Source: VGWB01 sp964480945
Lineage (GTDB): Bacteria > Bacteroidota > Ignavibacteria > UBA10030
Assembly: GCA_964480945.1 (NCBI GenBank)
Contig: CAYZRX010000093.1
Coordinates: 1 to 12,432, forward strand
Direction: 5' to 3'
Length of the DNA: 12,432 nt
Shown: positions 1 through 6,810 of the stretch, piece by piece
Layout of the letters: every line of letters begins with the position of its first letter
Numbering within the stretch: the stretch's first letter is position 1
Made by a program: the position numbers and the translations under genes
The notes under the pieces: generated by a model
What the model was told of the DNA's origin: nothing
What the model saw: only the letters and a program-made list of their open reading frames with translations
Database searches by the model: none

Positions 1-2
1 GG

Positions 3-731
3 AAGGAGTGCCCCTGGGACCGCGAGCAGACCCACCAGTCGATCCGCCACAGCCTGATCGAGGAAGCATATGAGGTCGTCGAGGCAATTGACCAAAACGA
101 TCTCGTCGAGTTGAAAAAGGAGCTTGGAGATCTCATGCTGCATGTTGTGCTCCATTCGATCATGGCAGAGGAAGAAGGGGCCTTCACAATCGATGAAGTG
201 CTCGCAAACATCAATAGCAAACTCATCCGCCGGCACCCCCATGTCTTCGGGGACACAAAGGTCGAAAACTCGAGGGACGTGAAGCTCAACTGGGAGAAGA
301 TCAAATTGAGTGAAGGGCGCCGCTCCCTGATGGATGGGATTCCCAGGGAGATGCCCGCCCTTCTGAGGGCTCACCGGGTTCAGGAAAAAGCGTCAAAAGT
401 CGGATTTGACTGGAAGAGGAAGGAAGACGTGTGGCAGAAGGTCCGTGAGGAGATCAACGAGCTCCACGCAGCGGAGGTCTCACCCGGGCGTGACCACCTT
501 GAGGAAGAGTTCGGCGATCTGCTCTTCGCTCTTGTCAACTACTCCCGGTTCCTTCAGGTCAATCCCGAGAGTGCTCTCGGCAAAGCCACGCAGAAGTTCG
601 CCCGGCGGTTTCAGCGCATCGAGCAAGAGCTCCAGAAACGCGGGAAGAAGCTGGAGCACTCGACGCTGGAAGAAATGGATGAATTATGGGATGAAGGGAA
701 ACGATCCGAGAAGGGTCCGCGACCTACGTAA
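3..731 (+). CDS. mazG: Nucleoside triphosphate pyrophosphohydrolase MazG (5' partial)
   Basis: MazG hydrolyses (d)NTPs to the monophosphate and pyrophosphate in the cytoplasm, cleaning the nucleotide pool. The open frame enters from the left edge of the window, so the N-terminus (probably about 20-25 residues) is missing; 242 residues are visible. Two all-alpha MazG domains can be seen. The first opens with CPWDREQTH, followed by EEAYEV (the metal-binding EExxE) and then ELGDLMLHV, which supplies the ExxD part. The second has REEINE followed by EEEFGDLLFALVNY. RRHPHVFGD between them is typical of the family. The leucine codon TTG at 111 is internal, because homology to the family continues upstream of it. 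The gene ends in TAA at 729-731 and overlaps the end of the convergent phoH by 8 bp, with no room for a terminator of its own. Confidence 0.95.
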   Translation, partial: KECPWDREQTHQSIRHSLIEEAYEVVEAIDQNDLVELKKELGDLMLHVVLHSIMAEEEGAFTIDEVLANINSKLIRRHPHVFGDTKVENSRDVKLNWEKIKLSEGRRSLMDGIPREMPALLRAHRVQEKASKVGFDWKRKEDVWQKVREEINELHAAEVSPGRDHLEEEFGDLLFALVNYSRFLQVNPESALGKATQKFARRFQRIEQELQKRGKKLEHSTLEEMDELWDEGKRSEKGPRPT

Positions 732-1761
732 CATCCCCCCCTGTGCCGGCTCGCGGGCGAGACTCCTCCTGACCGCCGTTCTTCTTCGCACCGTTGCTGT
801 TCGTTTGAAACCGGTCGTACGCATCGATGATCTCCTTCACCAGACGGTGCCGCACGACATCATTGCGATCGAGATACGCAAACGCCACCCCCTGCACCGA
901 CTTCAGCACCTCTTGAATCTGCACCAGGCCGGAGACTGTTGACTGCGGAAGGTCGATCTGCGTGATATCCCCTGTGATCACGGCCCTTGAGTGCGCCCCA
1001 AGTCTCGTCAGGAACATTTTCATCTGGATGGCCGTCGCGTTCTGCGCTTCGTCCAGTATCACGAACGCATTGTGGAGCGTTCTGCCGCGCATGTACGCCA
1101 GCGGCACAATCTCGATGATCCGCTTCTCCATGTAGTTCTTCAGCTTCTCGACCGACAGCATGTCATCGAGCGCGTCGTAAAGGGGCCGCAGATACGGATC
1201 GACCTTCTCCCTGAGGTCGCCGGGGAGGAATCCCAGGTTTTCTCCGGCCTCCACTGCGGGCCGCGCCAGCACGACCTTCGTCACATCCCTGTTTTTGAGG
1301 GCTGCAATCGCCATCGCGACGGCCAGATAGGTCTTGCCGGTGCCCGCCGGGCCGATGGAGAACACGATGTCATTTCGTCTGATCTGCTGGACGTACGCTC
1401 GCTGTCCCGGAGAGCGCGGCTTGATGATCCCGACCTTCGTATACAGGATGGCAGCGTCGGCGTCGTCGGAACTGATCTCGCGTGGCCCCTCGGGCGCCGA
1501 TCCGTTCACGGTCACAAGATCGATGACGGTGTCGACGTCGTTGGGGGTCAGGTTCCCATTCTTGTTCAAGATGTAGATCAGTTCTTTCAGTATCTTCTCA
1601 ATCTTCGCCGCATCTCCGTCGGACCCGCGGACGTTGATCTGATCGCCGCGCACCGTGATGGTCGCGTCGAAGCGATCCTCGATCATCTGGATATTCGCGT
1701 CGTTGAATCCGAGCAGTTGGACGGTATCCACGCCTATCAGCTGCACCTTGCGCTCTGCCAA
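724..1761 (-). CDS. phoH: PhoH-family P-loop ATPase
   Basis: This is a PhoH-like ATPase (345 aa), a widespread cytoplasmic P-loop NTPase linked to RNA metabolism and often found beside the endoribonuclease gene ybeY, which is absent here. An N-terminal KH-like region covers about residues 8-65. The ATPase domain shows Walker A GPAGTGKT at 137-144, the family motif RPAVEAGENLGFLPGD at about 168-182, Walker B VILDEAQNAT at about 234-243 and the GDITQIDLP motif at about 264-272. The lysine- and glycine-rich tail after residue 320 looks disordered. I chose the TTG at 1761-1759 as start because AGGAGGAGG lies 6 nt upstream of it. The longer frame, from a TTG at 1791, would place that Shine-Dalgarno inside the coding region and start in the T-tract of the upstream hairpin. 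Confidence 0.93.
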   Translation of the reverse strand: MAERKVQLIGVDTVQLLGFNDANIQMIEDRFDATITVRGDQINVRGSDGDAAKIEKILKELIYILNKNGNLTPNDVDTVIDLVTVNGSAPEGPREISSDDADAAILYTKVGIIKPRSPGQRAYVQQIRRNDIVFSIGPAGTGKTYLAVAMAIAALKNRDVTKVVLARPAVEAGENLGFLPGDLREKVDPYLRPLYDALDDMLSVEKLKNYMEKRIIEIVPLAYMRGRTLHNAFVILDEAQNATAIQMKMFLTRLGAHSRAVITGDITQIDLPQSTVSGLVQIQEVLKSVQGVAFAYLDRNDVVRHRLVKEIIDAYDRFQTNSNGAKKNGGQEESRPRAGTGGDVT

Positions 1762-1767
1762 CGTATG

Positions 1768-1776
1768 CCTCCTCCT
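1768..1776 (-). promoter_or_regulatory. Shine-Dalgarno of phoH, deciding a TTG start
   Basis: On the minus strand AGGAGGAGG lies 6 nt upstream of the TTG at 1761-1759. This is an unusually long match to the anti-Shine-Dalgarno and fixes the start at a non-ATG codon. A short CCTC just 5' of it could pair with GAGG and partly mask the site, but such a 4-bp stem is weak. Confidence 0.8.
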
Positions 1777-1789
1777 TGGTGAGGTGATC

Positions 1790-1842
1790 AAAGAAAAAGC
1801 GAAACGCCCTCACGACCGCGGACCACGCGGTGAGGGCGTTTC
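1790..1842 (-). terminator. Intrinsic terminator or attenuator between the LysM gene and phoH
   Basis: A perfect 13-bp inverted repeat (GAAACGCCCTCAC at 1801-1813 and GTGAGGGCGTTTC at 1830-1842) encloses a 16-nt loop that can form a further CGCG/CGCG stem. On the minus strand the hairpin is followed by GCTTTTTCTTT (1800-1790), a typical U-tract. It would end transcription of the lipoprotein/LysM unit. Only 28 nt separate the U-tract from the phoH start, too little for a separate promoter, so the hairpin may lie in the phoH leader and act as an attenuator. Confidence 0.85.
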
Positions 1843-1892
1843 ACAAAACTGGAAACTTGCTTTTTCAACGAAACCGTTTGACGCGTTCCTCC

Positions 1893-2660
1893 TTACTTCT
1901 GCACGGGAGCCGCCGGTGGCGCCTCCGCAGCCTGCTTCTTCTTCCAGTACGACCGAACTGCTGCTTTCTCCTGCGACGTCAAATCCGCTTTCGCCGGGAT
2001 CTTCAGCTTCTGTCCCGGGTGGATGATGTCCGGGTTCTTGATCTGATCTCGGTTCCCCTGCCAGATCTTCGGCCAGAGGAAGGCGTTGTCATAGATCTTC
2101 GGCTTCTTGGCGATGTTCCAAAGACAATCCCGATCCTTAGCCCATGTGCCGACGGTATAGGTCATGCTTATCTCTGCGGTCGCCAGCGCTCTCCGCAGTG
2201 CATCGAGCCGGTTTTGTTCCTCCTTGATCCTGTCATAGTACTTCGGCAGGGCGCTCATCTTGTTCTTCTTTACCGCATCCAGTAGTTGCTGCAGAGCGTC
2301 GAGTTCCGCGCGTCGCGCCCACAGTTCCTGATTCGACAGCCTCGAAAGCTCGTTGAGCTTTGCATCGATCTCATCGAGCTTTGCCTCGAAAGCCCTCTTG
2401 GACGCCGCGTTTGCTCCAACGAGCGCCATCAGCTCATCGTTGCACTTCTTCAGCGCTTCCGCCTTGGCGGCATCGTCTTTCTTCAACTGATCGACCTCGG
2501 CTTGGAGAGCGCTCAGCTTGTTCTTCAGGTCATTCCTCTGTGCGGTGTAGTCTGTAATCTGCCTCTGCCATTCTTCCTTGGTCATTTCTTGCGCGGCGGC
2601 AATCGCGCTCACGAACATCACCAAGGCTGCCACAAGCATCAGACGATTCAATAGGTTCAT
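1893..2660 (-). CDS. Secreted coiled-coil protein with C-terminal LysM domain
   Basis: This is a predicted periplasmic protein of 255 aa. A signal peptide covers residues 1-23 (MNLLNRLMLVAALVMFVSA then IAAA before QE). Residues 26-162 are rich in charged residues and leucine with heptad-like spacing, so this part is probably a long alpha-helical coiled coil. A LysM domain follows at about 167-222 (YTVGTWAKDRDCLWNIAKK, then WPKIWQGN and IIHPGQKLKIP). It should bind glycan strands of peptidoglycan. The tail is rich in Ala, Pro and Lys. The start was set at the second ATG (2660) because AAGGAG lies 8 nt upstream, whereas the ATG at 2666 is only 2 nt from it. It lies 30 nt after the coiled-coil lipoprotein gene, which suggests that the two are co-transcribed and work together in linking outer membrane and cell wall. 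That role is inferred. Confidence 0.85.
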   Translation of the reverse strand: MNLLNRLMLVAALVMFVSAIAAAQEMTKEEWQRQITDYTAQRNDLKNKLSALQAEVDQLKKDDAAKAEALKKCNDELMALVGANAASKRAFEAKLDEIDAKLNELSRLSNQELWARRAELDALQQLLDAVKKNKMSALPKYYDRIKEEQNRLDALRRALATAEISMTYTVGTWAKDRDCLWNIAKKPKIYDNAFLWPKIWQGNRDQIKNPDIIHPGQKLKIPAKADLTSQEKAAVRSYWKKKQAAEAPPAAPVQK

Positions 2661-2690
2661 TGTCATGTCTCCTTGAGATAGGCCTTGGTT

Positions 2691-2951
2691 TTACATTCCT
2701 TTGATCCGCTCTTGAACGAGCGCTTTGTCTTGCTGACACTGGGTCAGTTGAGCGTCTTTGTCGGCGATCGCTTTGATCAACGCTGCCTTTTCCGACTCCT
2801 TGGCCGAGATATCTCTTTGGAGAGACGAGACCTCAGCCTTCAAGTCCTCCAGCTGCTTCATCTGCTCAGCATTCGGTTTGCTGCTGCAGCCTGTGGCCAG
2901 CGCTGCGAGGAACACACCCGCAACGACGACACCAGCAAGTGATTTCTTCAT
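2691..2951 (-). CDS. Small coiled-coil lipoprotein (Lpp-like architecture)
   Basis: This is an 86-residue predicted lipoprotein. MKKSLAGVVVAGVFLAALATGC is a signal peptide with a lipid-modified Cys22, although Ala at -3 instead of Leu makes the lipobox slightly atypical. Ser at +2 fits outer-membrane sorting under the E. coli rule. The mature part, from about residue 30 to 84, is one continuous amphipathic helix with heptad spacing (MKQLEDLKAEVSSLQRDI and onward), so a trimeric or dimeric coiled coil is likely. Unlike Braun lipoprotein it has no C-terminal lysine for covalent attachment to murein, as it ends in IKGM. The ATG is preceded by AAGGAG with 8 nt spacing to the core. The gene is first in a unit with the LysM protein, which could provide the missing wall contact. 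Confidence 0.85.
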   Translation of the reverse strand: MKKSLAGVVVAGVFLAALATGCSSKPNAEQMKQLEDLKAEVSSLQRDISAKESEKAALIKAIADKDAQLTQCQQDKALVQERIKGM

Positions 2952-3012
2952 AAGAGGTTCTCCTTAGTATTCAGATGCAGGACCGGTTTTCGAATGATCA
3001 AGGTCGTGCGTT

Positions 3013-3041
3013 ATGATATAAATTTGAGCACTAAAAGTCAA
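3013..3041 (-). promoter_or_regulatory. Sigma70-type promoter of the lipoprotein/LysM unit
   Basis: On the minus strand TTGACT (3041-3036) is followed after exactly 17 nt by TATCAT (3018-3013). The spacer is AT-rich next to the -10 box. Transcription would start near 3006 and give a leader of about 55 nt before the lipoprotein ATG at 2951. The fit is to the general sigma70 consensus rather than to the TTTG/TAnnTTTG pattern of Bacteroidetes proper. Confidence 0.7.
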
Positions 3042-3113
3042 GGAAAAGCGCCAAATTTTTCTCCCTCTGCAAGCAGTCAACAGAACGCTCTCCGCAGCGA
3101 GTTCCCCGTTAAC

Positions 3114-3845
3114 CTATATTAATCCGCGATGCGCGAAGCTCACGAAGTCATTCCCACCAATGACAACATGATCGTGAACAGGTATGCCGAGAATGCGGCC
3201 AGCCTCAACCAGCTGCTTCGTGATTGCATGATCCTCCTGACTCGGCTCTGCATTGCCGCTCGGGTGATTGTGAACGAAGATGACGCTCGCGGCTCTTTCC
3301 TTGAGCGCATCGGAGAAACATTCTCGCGGATGGACGAGCGAAGAGTTGAGCGTGCCGCTTGTGACCCTGAGCTCGCGGAGGAGGCGATTCGACGTGCTGA
3401 GGAGAAGCACCCAGAACTCCTCGTGCTTGAGATCGCGCAGTTTCGGAATGTAGCGCGCCGACACATCCTCGGGCGAACGGAACGTCGGTTTCTTCTCCGA
3501 GTCTCCCTCCGGCATCCTGCGCATCAACTCGAACGCTGCGGCGATGCTCGTGGCTCGCGCCCGACCGATCCCGAGACGCTCGAGGTCGGGAACAGAGAGG
3601 GAAGCGAGTTCCCGGAGCGTCCGGCCGTCGGCCAGGAGCTTCTTGGCGAGATCGACGGCTGTCGCGCCCTTCGACCCCGTCCGGATCAGGATCGCGAGAA
3701 GCTCAGCCTCGCTCAGGGACGAGGAACCGTGAAGCAGAAGCTTCTCCCGCGGTCGTTCGCTTTCAGGCCACTCCTTGATGGTCGTGTGGTAGTACGACGC
3801 CTCAAACACCTGCCGTTCTTTGGTCTTCTTTCCCATGGAGATCAT
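3114..3845 (-). CDS. radC: RadC-family JAMM/MPN domain protein
   Basis: This is a RadC homologue of 243 aa. An N-terminal UPF0758-type helical region (RPREKLLLHGSSSLSEAELL) is followed by a helix-hairpin-helix-like stretch at about 82-105 (VPDLERLGIGRARATSIA) and the JAB1/MPN metalloprotease-like domain from about 124 on. The zinc-site motif is complete: HNHPSG with His192 and His194, then Asp205 in PSQEDHAIT. The old link to DNA repair is not well supported in the literature and the true activity is unknown. The ATG at 3845-3843 overlaps the TGA of the upstream gene (ATGA), so translation is probably coupled. A second ATG three codons in is an alternative start; neither has a well-placed Shine-Dalgarno. 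I see no convincing terminator after it. Confidence 0.93.
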   Translation of the reverse strand: MISMGKKTKERQVFEASYYHTTIKEWPESERPREKLLLHGSSSLSEAELLAILIRTGSKGATAVDLAKKLLADGRTLRELASLSVPDLERLGIGRARATSIAAAFELMRRMPEGDSEKKPTFRSPEDVSARYIPKLRDLKHEEFWVLLLSTSNRLLRELRVTSGTLNSSLVHPRECFSDALKERAASVIFVHNHPSGNAEPSQEDHAITKQLVEAGRILGIPVHDHVVIGGNDFVSFAHRGLI

Positions 3846-5860
3846 TGGGAACTTATGAAATTTCTCCTCGCGACATCGATCTCCCCCACCTTCTGGAGCG
3901 CTCGCTTCCTGAATTGGAGAAGGGTAAGCCAGGAGTTGACACGCGAACCGAGGAGAGAGATCTTCGAATGAACACCCTGGAAATTTCTCACGGTGCTCAA
4001 CGCGGAGGCAACGTCCTCCCGACGGGTCGCGCCCTGTCGAATAACCCTGAGGAGGAGCTGCATGGTATCGTACCCGAACATCGAATTCGCGGTCGGAGTC
4101 TTGGAGTACGTCGCCCGGAACTTGTCAGCGAACTCCTGGTAGCGTCGATCCACATCTTCCCAGTAGGCATCCGTCGAGAACACGACCCCGTTCGCGTACG
4201 GGCGGTTCTGATCGAGCTCAGAGAGGTCGTACCAGTTCCCCGTGCCGAGGAGCTGCGTCTGAAAATTGAGGAGGCGGAGCTGGGATGTTACGATTCCGAT
4301 TTCGCCGGGGTCCGAGATCGGTAAGAAAACGGCATCGACGGTTGTGACCGGGATCTCCAGGCTGTCATAGAGGGCTTTCGTGCGCTCGGTCGGAATCTTC
4401 AACGAATCTGCGATCCGCTCCCCTCCTTCCCCGAAAAGGCAATCCACCGCCATGCTCGCGCCGGTGGCGTTCAGAGAATCCAGGAGGCTCGGCGGGACTC
4501 CTAACCGGAGGATCTTTCTTAAATCTGTTGGTTTCAGCTTCGCCGCAAAGTTGACAACCAGTCTCTCCGTCAGCTCCATCGCTCGCCGTCGCATGTCCGT
4601 AAGCTGCGACCGAAGGTCGGTCGCACCGGGATCGTACCACTCCAGGTCGACCAGCTGGCCGCCCAACTGGTTGACCTCATCGACGAACGCTCGGGTGATC
4701 AGTTTGCTCGCCGTGTCGGACGCCGAGAGGACCGCAAACCGGCGCGCGTTTTTTTCAGCGAACGCATACTGCGCCATCGCACGACCCCGCATCGAGTAAT
4801 CAGGATTCGCTTGAAAGATATAGTCCCCGATGGCAGCGATCCCGTCGAGGGTGGCGGTGGGGGTAATCAACGGGACGCCGCGTGCGTTGGCAAGATTTGC
4901 TGCGGCGAATGCCTCGTTGCTGAACACCGGGCCGACGATGGCAAGGATCCCGCTGTCCATCGTCAACTCCGAAACCTGGCGCGCGGCAACACCGGCGTCG
5001 TGCTCGGAGTCCCGCACATCCAGGTTGACTTTCGGCAGCGCTTCGGCATTGTACTCGTCGACGGCAAGGCGTATGCCGTCCAGCAGCTCTTCGCCCGCTC
5101 CACCCGGCGTCGATTGCCCTGAATTCAGCATCAGGGGCAGAACAACGCCCACCTTTAGGAAGCCCCCCTTCTCGATCCGATCAAGCAGCGCTTCAGCCTC
5201 CCTCACAGAAGGAATCGTCGGGGGCAGTTCCGTTATCGGACGCAGCAGGCTTTTCGCCTCGCTCACATCCCCGGTGTTCAGGACCTTTTCGGCGAGCCGC
5301 ACGGAGAGGAGGGATCGTGTCTCAGGGATGGTAGCCTCCTGGAGGAGCTGCCGCAGGTCCGCATTCTGCAAGTGCGTGAGCGACACGACTCCGAGCATCC
5401 TCTCGGCATGAGCCGCGAGAAGGGTATCGGGAGAGCTCTGACGGGCGGTGAGGAATTCCTTCGCCGCCGCCACGTATTGCCTGAGCTGGTACAGGTCCAG
5501 ACCGAGGGTATAGTCGGCATCATCCACGTATTCGGATGTCGGATACCGGTCGACAAGGGCTTTCAACAAGCTCATCGATTTGCCGTATTCGCCGAGCTGG
5601 TAGAGCGATTTGGCGCCCATGATATAGGCAGCGGTAACCCGATGGCTCTCCGGCGTTCGTTCGATAATGCCCGTGAAGAGGTCGTCTGCTTCTTGATATC
5701 GACGAGCTTTGAACAACGACACCGCTGCTTCAAACGTTCGCTCCACGTCGGGCCGGTAGACGAGGCTGTCCTGCCCTGCAGTCTGGGTCACAGCGTGCAG
5801 CCGTAACGCACATGCGGAGAGGAAGAAGGCGAAAATCAGCTTGCGCTTCAGAGAAAACAT
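3842..5860 (-). CDS. LpoA-like envelope protein: TPR region plus periplasmic-binding fold
   Basis: This is a 672-residue predicted envelope protein. The N-terminus (MFSLKRKLIFAFFLSAC) is a short signal sequence in which LSAC, with Cys17, could be a lipobox; cleavage after LHA at residue 23 is the alternative. TPR-like helical repeats fill about residues 38-230 (FEAAVSLFKARRYQEADDLF and similar). From about 234 a type-I periplasmic-binding domain (Peripla_BP_6, leucine-binding-protein type) begins with KVGVVLPL, and continues with AIVGPVFSNEAFAAA and GVPLITPTAT. This TPR plus binding-fold order is that of LpoA, the outer-membrane activator of penicillin-binding protein PBP1a, but amino-acid sensing is also possible. 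The frame stays open upstream to 6022, inside the TPR gene. I place the start at 5860, 7 nt after that gene's stop and at the signal sequence. Its stop overlaps the radC start. Confidence 0.85.
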   Translation of the reverse strand: MFSLKRKLIFAFFLSACALRLHAVTQTAGQDSLVYRPDVERTFEAAVSLFKARRYQEADDLFTGIIERTPESHRVTAAYIMGAKSLYQLGEYGKSMSLLKALVDRYPTSEYVDDADYTLGLDLYQLRQYVAAAKEFLTARQSSPDTLLAAHAERMLGVVSLTHLQNADLRQLLQEATIPETRSLLSVRLAEKVLNTGDVSEAKSLLRPITELPPTIPSVREAEALLDRIEKGGFLKVGVVLPLMLNSGQSTPGGAGEELLDGIRLAVDEYNAEALPKVNLDVRDSEHDAGVAARQVSELTMDSGILAIVGPVFSNEAFAAANLANARGVPLITPTATLDGIAAIGDYIFQANPDYSMRGRAMAQYAFAEKNARRFAVLSASDTASKLITRAFVDEVNQLGGQLVDLEWYDPGATDLRSQLTDMRRRAMELTERLVVNFAAKLKPTDLRKILRLGVPPSLLDSLNATGASMAVDCLFGEGGERIADSLKIPTERTKALYDSLEIPVTTVDAVFLPISDPGEIGIVTSQLRLLNFQTQLLGTGNWYDLSELDQNRPYANGVVFSTDAYWEDVDRRYQEFADKFRATYSKTPTANSMFGYDTMQLLLRVIRQGATRREDVASALSTVRNFQGVHSKISLLGSRVNSWLTLLQFRKRALQKVGEIDVARRNFISSQ

Positions 5861-5867
5861 CAGAGGC

Positions 5868-6773
5868 TCAGGAATGTGGCGGTTGGGCGATCTTGACTTC
5901 CCGTGCGCCCTGCAGTGCTTTGGAGTTCTGCGGCTCCAGTTCCAAGGCTCGCTCAAAATACTCGCGCGCCCGCTGCAATTCCCCGCGTTTGAGGAACAGA
6001 AACCCAAAATCGGCGACGGCATCCGTCAACAGCGGGTTCAGTTCGAGCGCCTTGCGCAGGTAGCGCTCGGCTTCGTCCAGACGTTGCAGCGAGAGCAGCA
6101 CCTCCCCGCACATCTGCCACGCCCTGGGTTCGTTCGGATCCATATCGATGGCTGCGACAAACTCGTCGTGGGCTTTCCGCCAGTCGAAGATCTTGGCGTA
6201 GGCGGTCCCCAACAGGTAGTGGGCGATCCAGCTGTACGATTCGAGGGTGATGGCCTGCTTCAGGCATTGGATGGCTTCGGTGTAGGCACCGCGCTGCAGC
6301 AAGAGCTCGCCGAGCGATTCGTTGATCTTCGGGAAGGACGGGTCGATTCTTCGCGTCGCCCGGAAATGCACCTCCGCCAGCTTGACGTTGTTGCGGGAGT
6401 AATAGGCCAGGGCCGTGTTGAAGTTGAGGTGAGCGCGCAGGTCCTTGGCGAGCCACTGCTGGTGGCCGAGCAGCTTCTTGTAGTACGAAAGCGCTTTCCC
6501 GTGGTCACCGAGCTTCAGATAGAGATTGCCGACGAGGAAAAAAATCTCCTGAGGCTCGCTGCTGGTCGTGACCGCCTTGAGAAGGGTATTCTCGGCGGCG
6601 GCGTACTGCTTCATTTCGAACTGCACGTACGCCATCTCAACCCACCCGATGTCCAGCGACGGTGCCGCAGCGGTAATCTTATAGTACAGTTGCAGCGCGT
6701 GCAGGAGTTTCCGCTCCTCGACGAACGCCCGGGCTTCTTCCAGCCACTGGGAAAGTGTCGGCTCATCGATCAT
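5868..6773 (-). CDS. Cytoplasmic tetratricopeptide-repeat protein
   Basis: This is a 301-aa protein made almost only of TPR helices. Repeats of about 34 residues run from roughly residue 7 to 292; the clearest are at about 220-250 (AWQMCGEVLLSLQRLDEAER) and 254-285 (ADFGFLFLKRGELQRAREYF). There is no signal peptide or membrane segment, so it probably acts as a cytoplasmic scaffold. Nothing in it points to an enzyme. It starts 37 nt after the exporter permease and ends 7 nt before the LpoA-like gene, so it very likely shares their transcript. There is no good Shine-Dalgarno before the ATG at 6773, so the start is less certain than the frame. Confidence 0.85.
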   Translation of the reverse strand: MIDEPTLSQWLEEARAFVEERKLLHALQLYYKITAAAPSLDIGWVEMAYVQFEMKQYAAAENTLLKAVTTSSEPQEIFFLVGNLYLKLGDHGKALSYYKKLLGHQQWLAKDLRAHLNFNTALAYYSRNNVKLAEVHFRATRRIDPSFPKINESLGELLLQRGAYTEAIQCLKQAITLESYSWIAHYLLGTAYAKIFDWRKAHDEFVAAIDMDPNEPRAWQMCGEVLLSLQRLDEAERYLRKALELNPLLTDAVADFGFLFLKRGELQRAREYFERALELEPQNSKALQGAREVKIAQPPHS

Positions 6774-6810
6774 ACGGAGGCAAGATAGAGATTGGGTGCC
6801 TGAATTGCAA

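Noticed and set aside
991..1782. Plus-strand open frame of 263 codons opposite phoH
   Set aside because: It is antisense to an intact PhoH with all ATPase motifs and shows no recognisable domain.
1762..1791. Longer phoH start at the TTG 1791
   Set aside because: It would start in the U-tract of the hairpin and put the strong Shine-Dalgarno inside the gene.
3083..3104. Hairpin after radC as a terminator
   Set aside because: GAA-CGCT pairs with AGCG and TTC only with a 2-nt bulge, and no T-tract follows on the minus strand.
5861..6022. N-terminal extension of the LpoA-like frame
   Set aside because: It lies inside the TPR gene, is rich in Arg, Ser and Pro, and comes before an internal Met that begins a good signal sequence.
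5841..6788. Plus-strand open frame of 315 codons opposite the TPR gene
   Set aside because: It mirrors a gene with clear TPR repeats; its own translation shows no domain.
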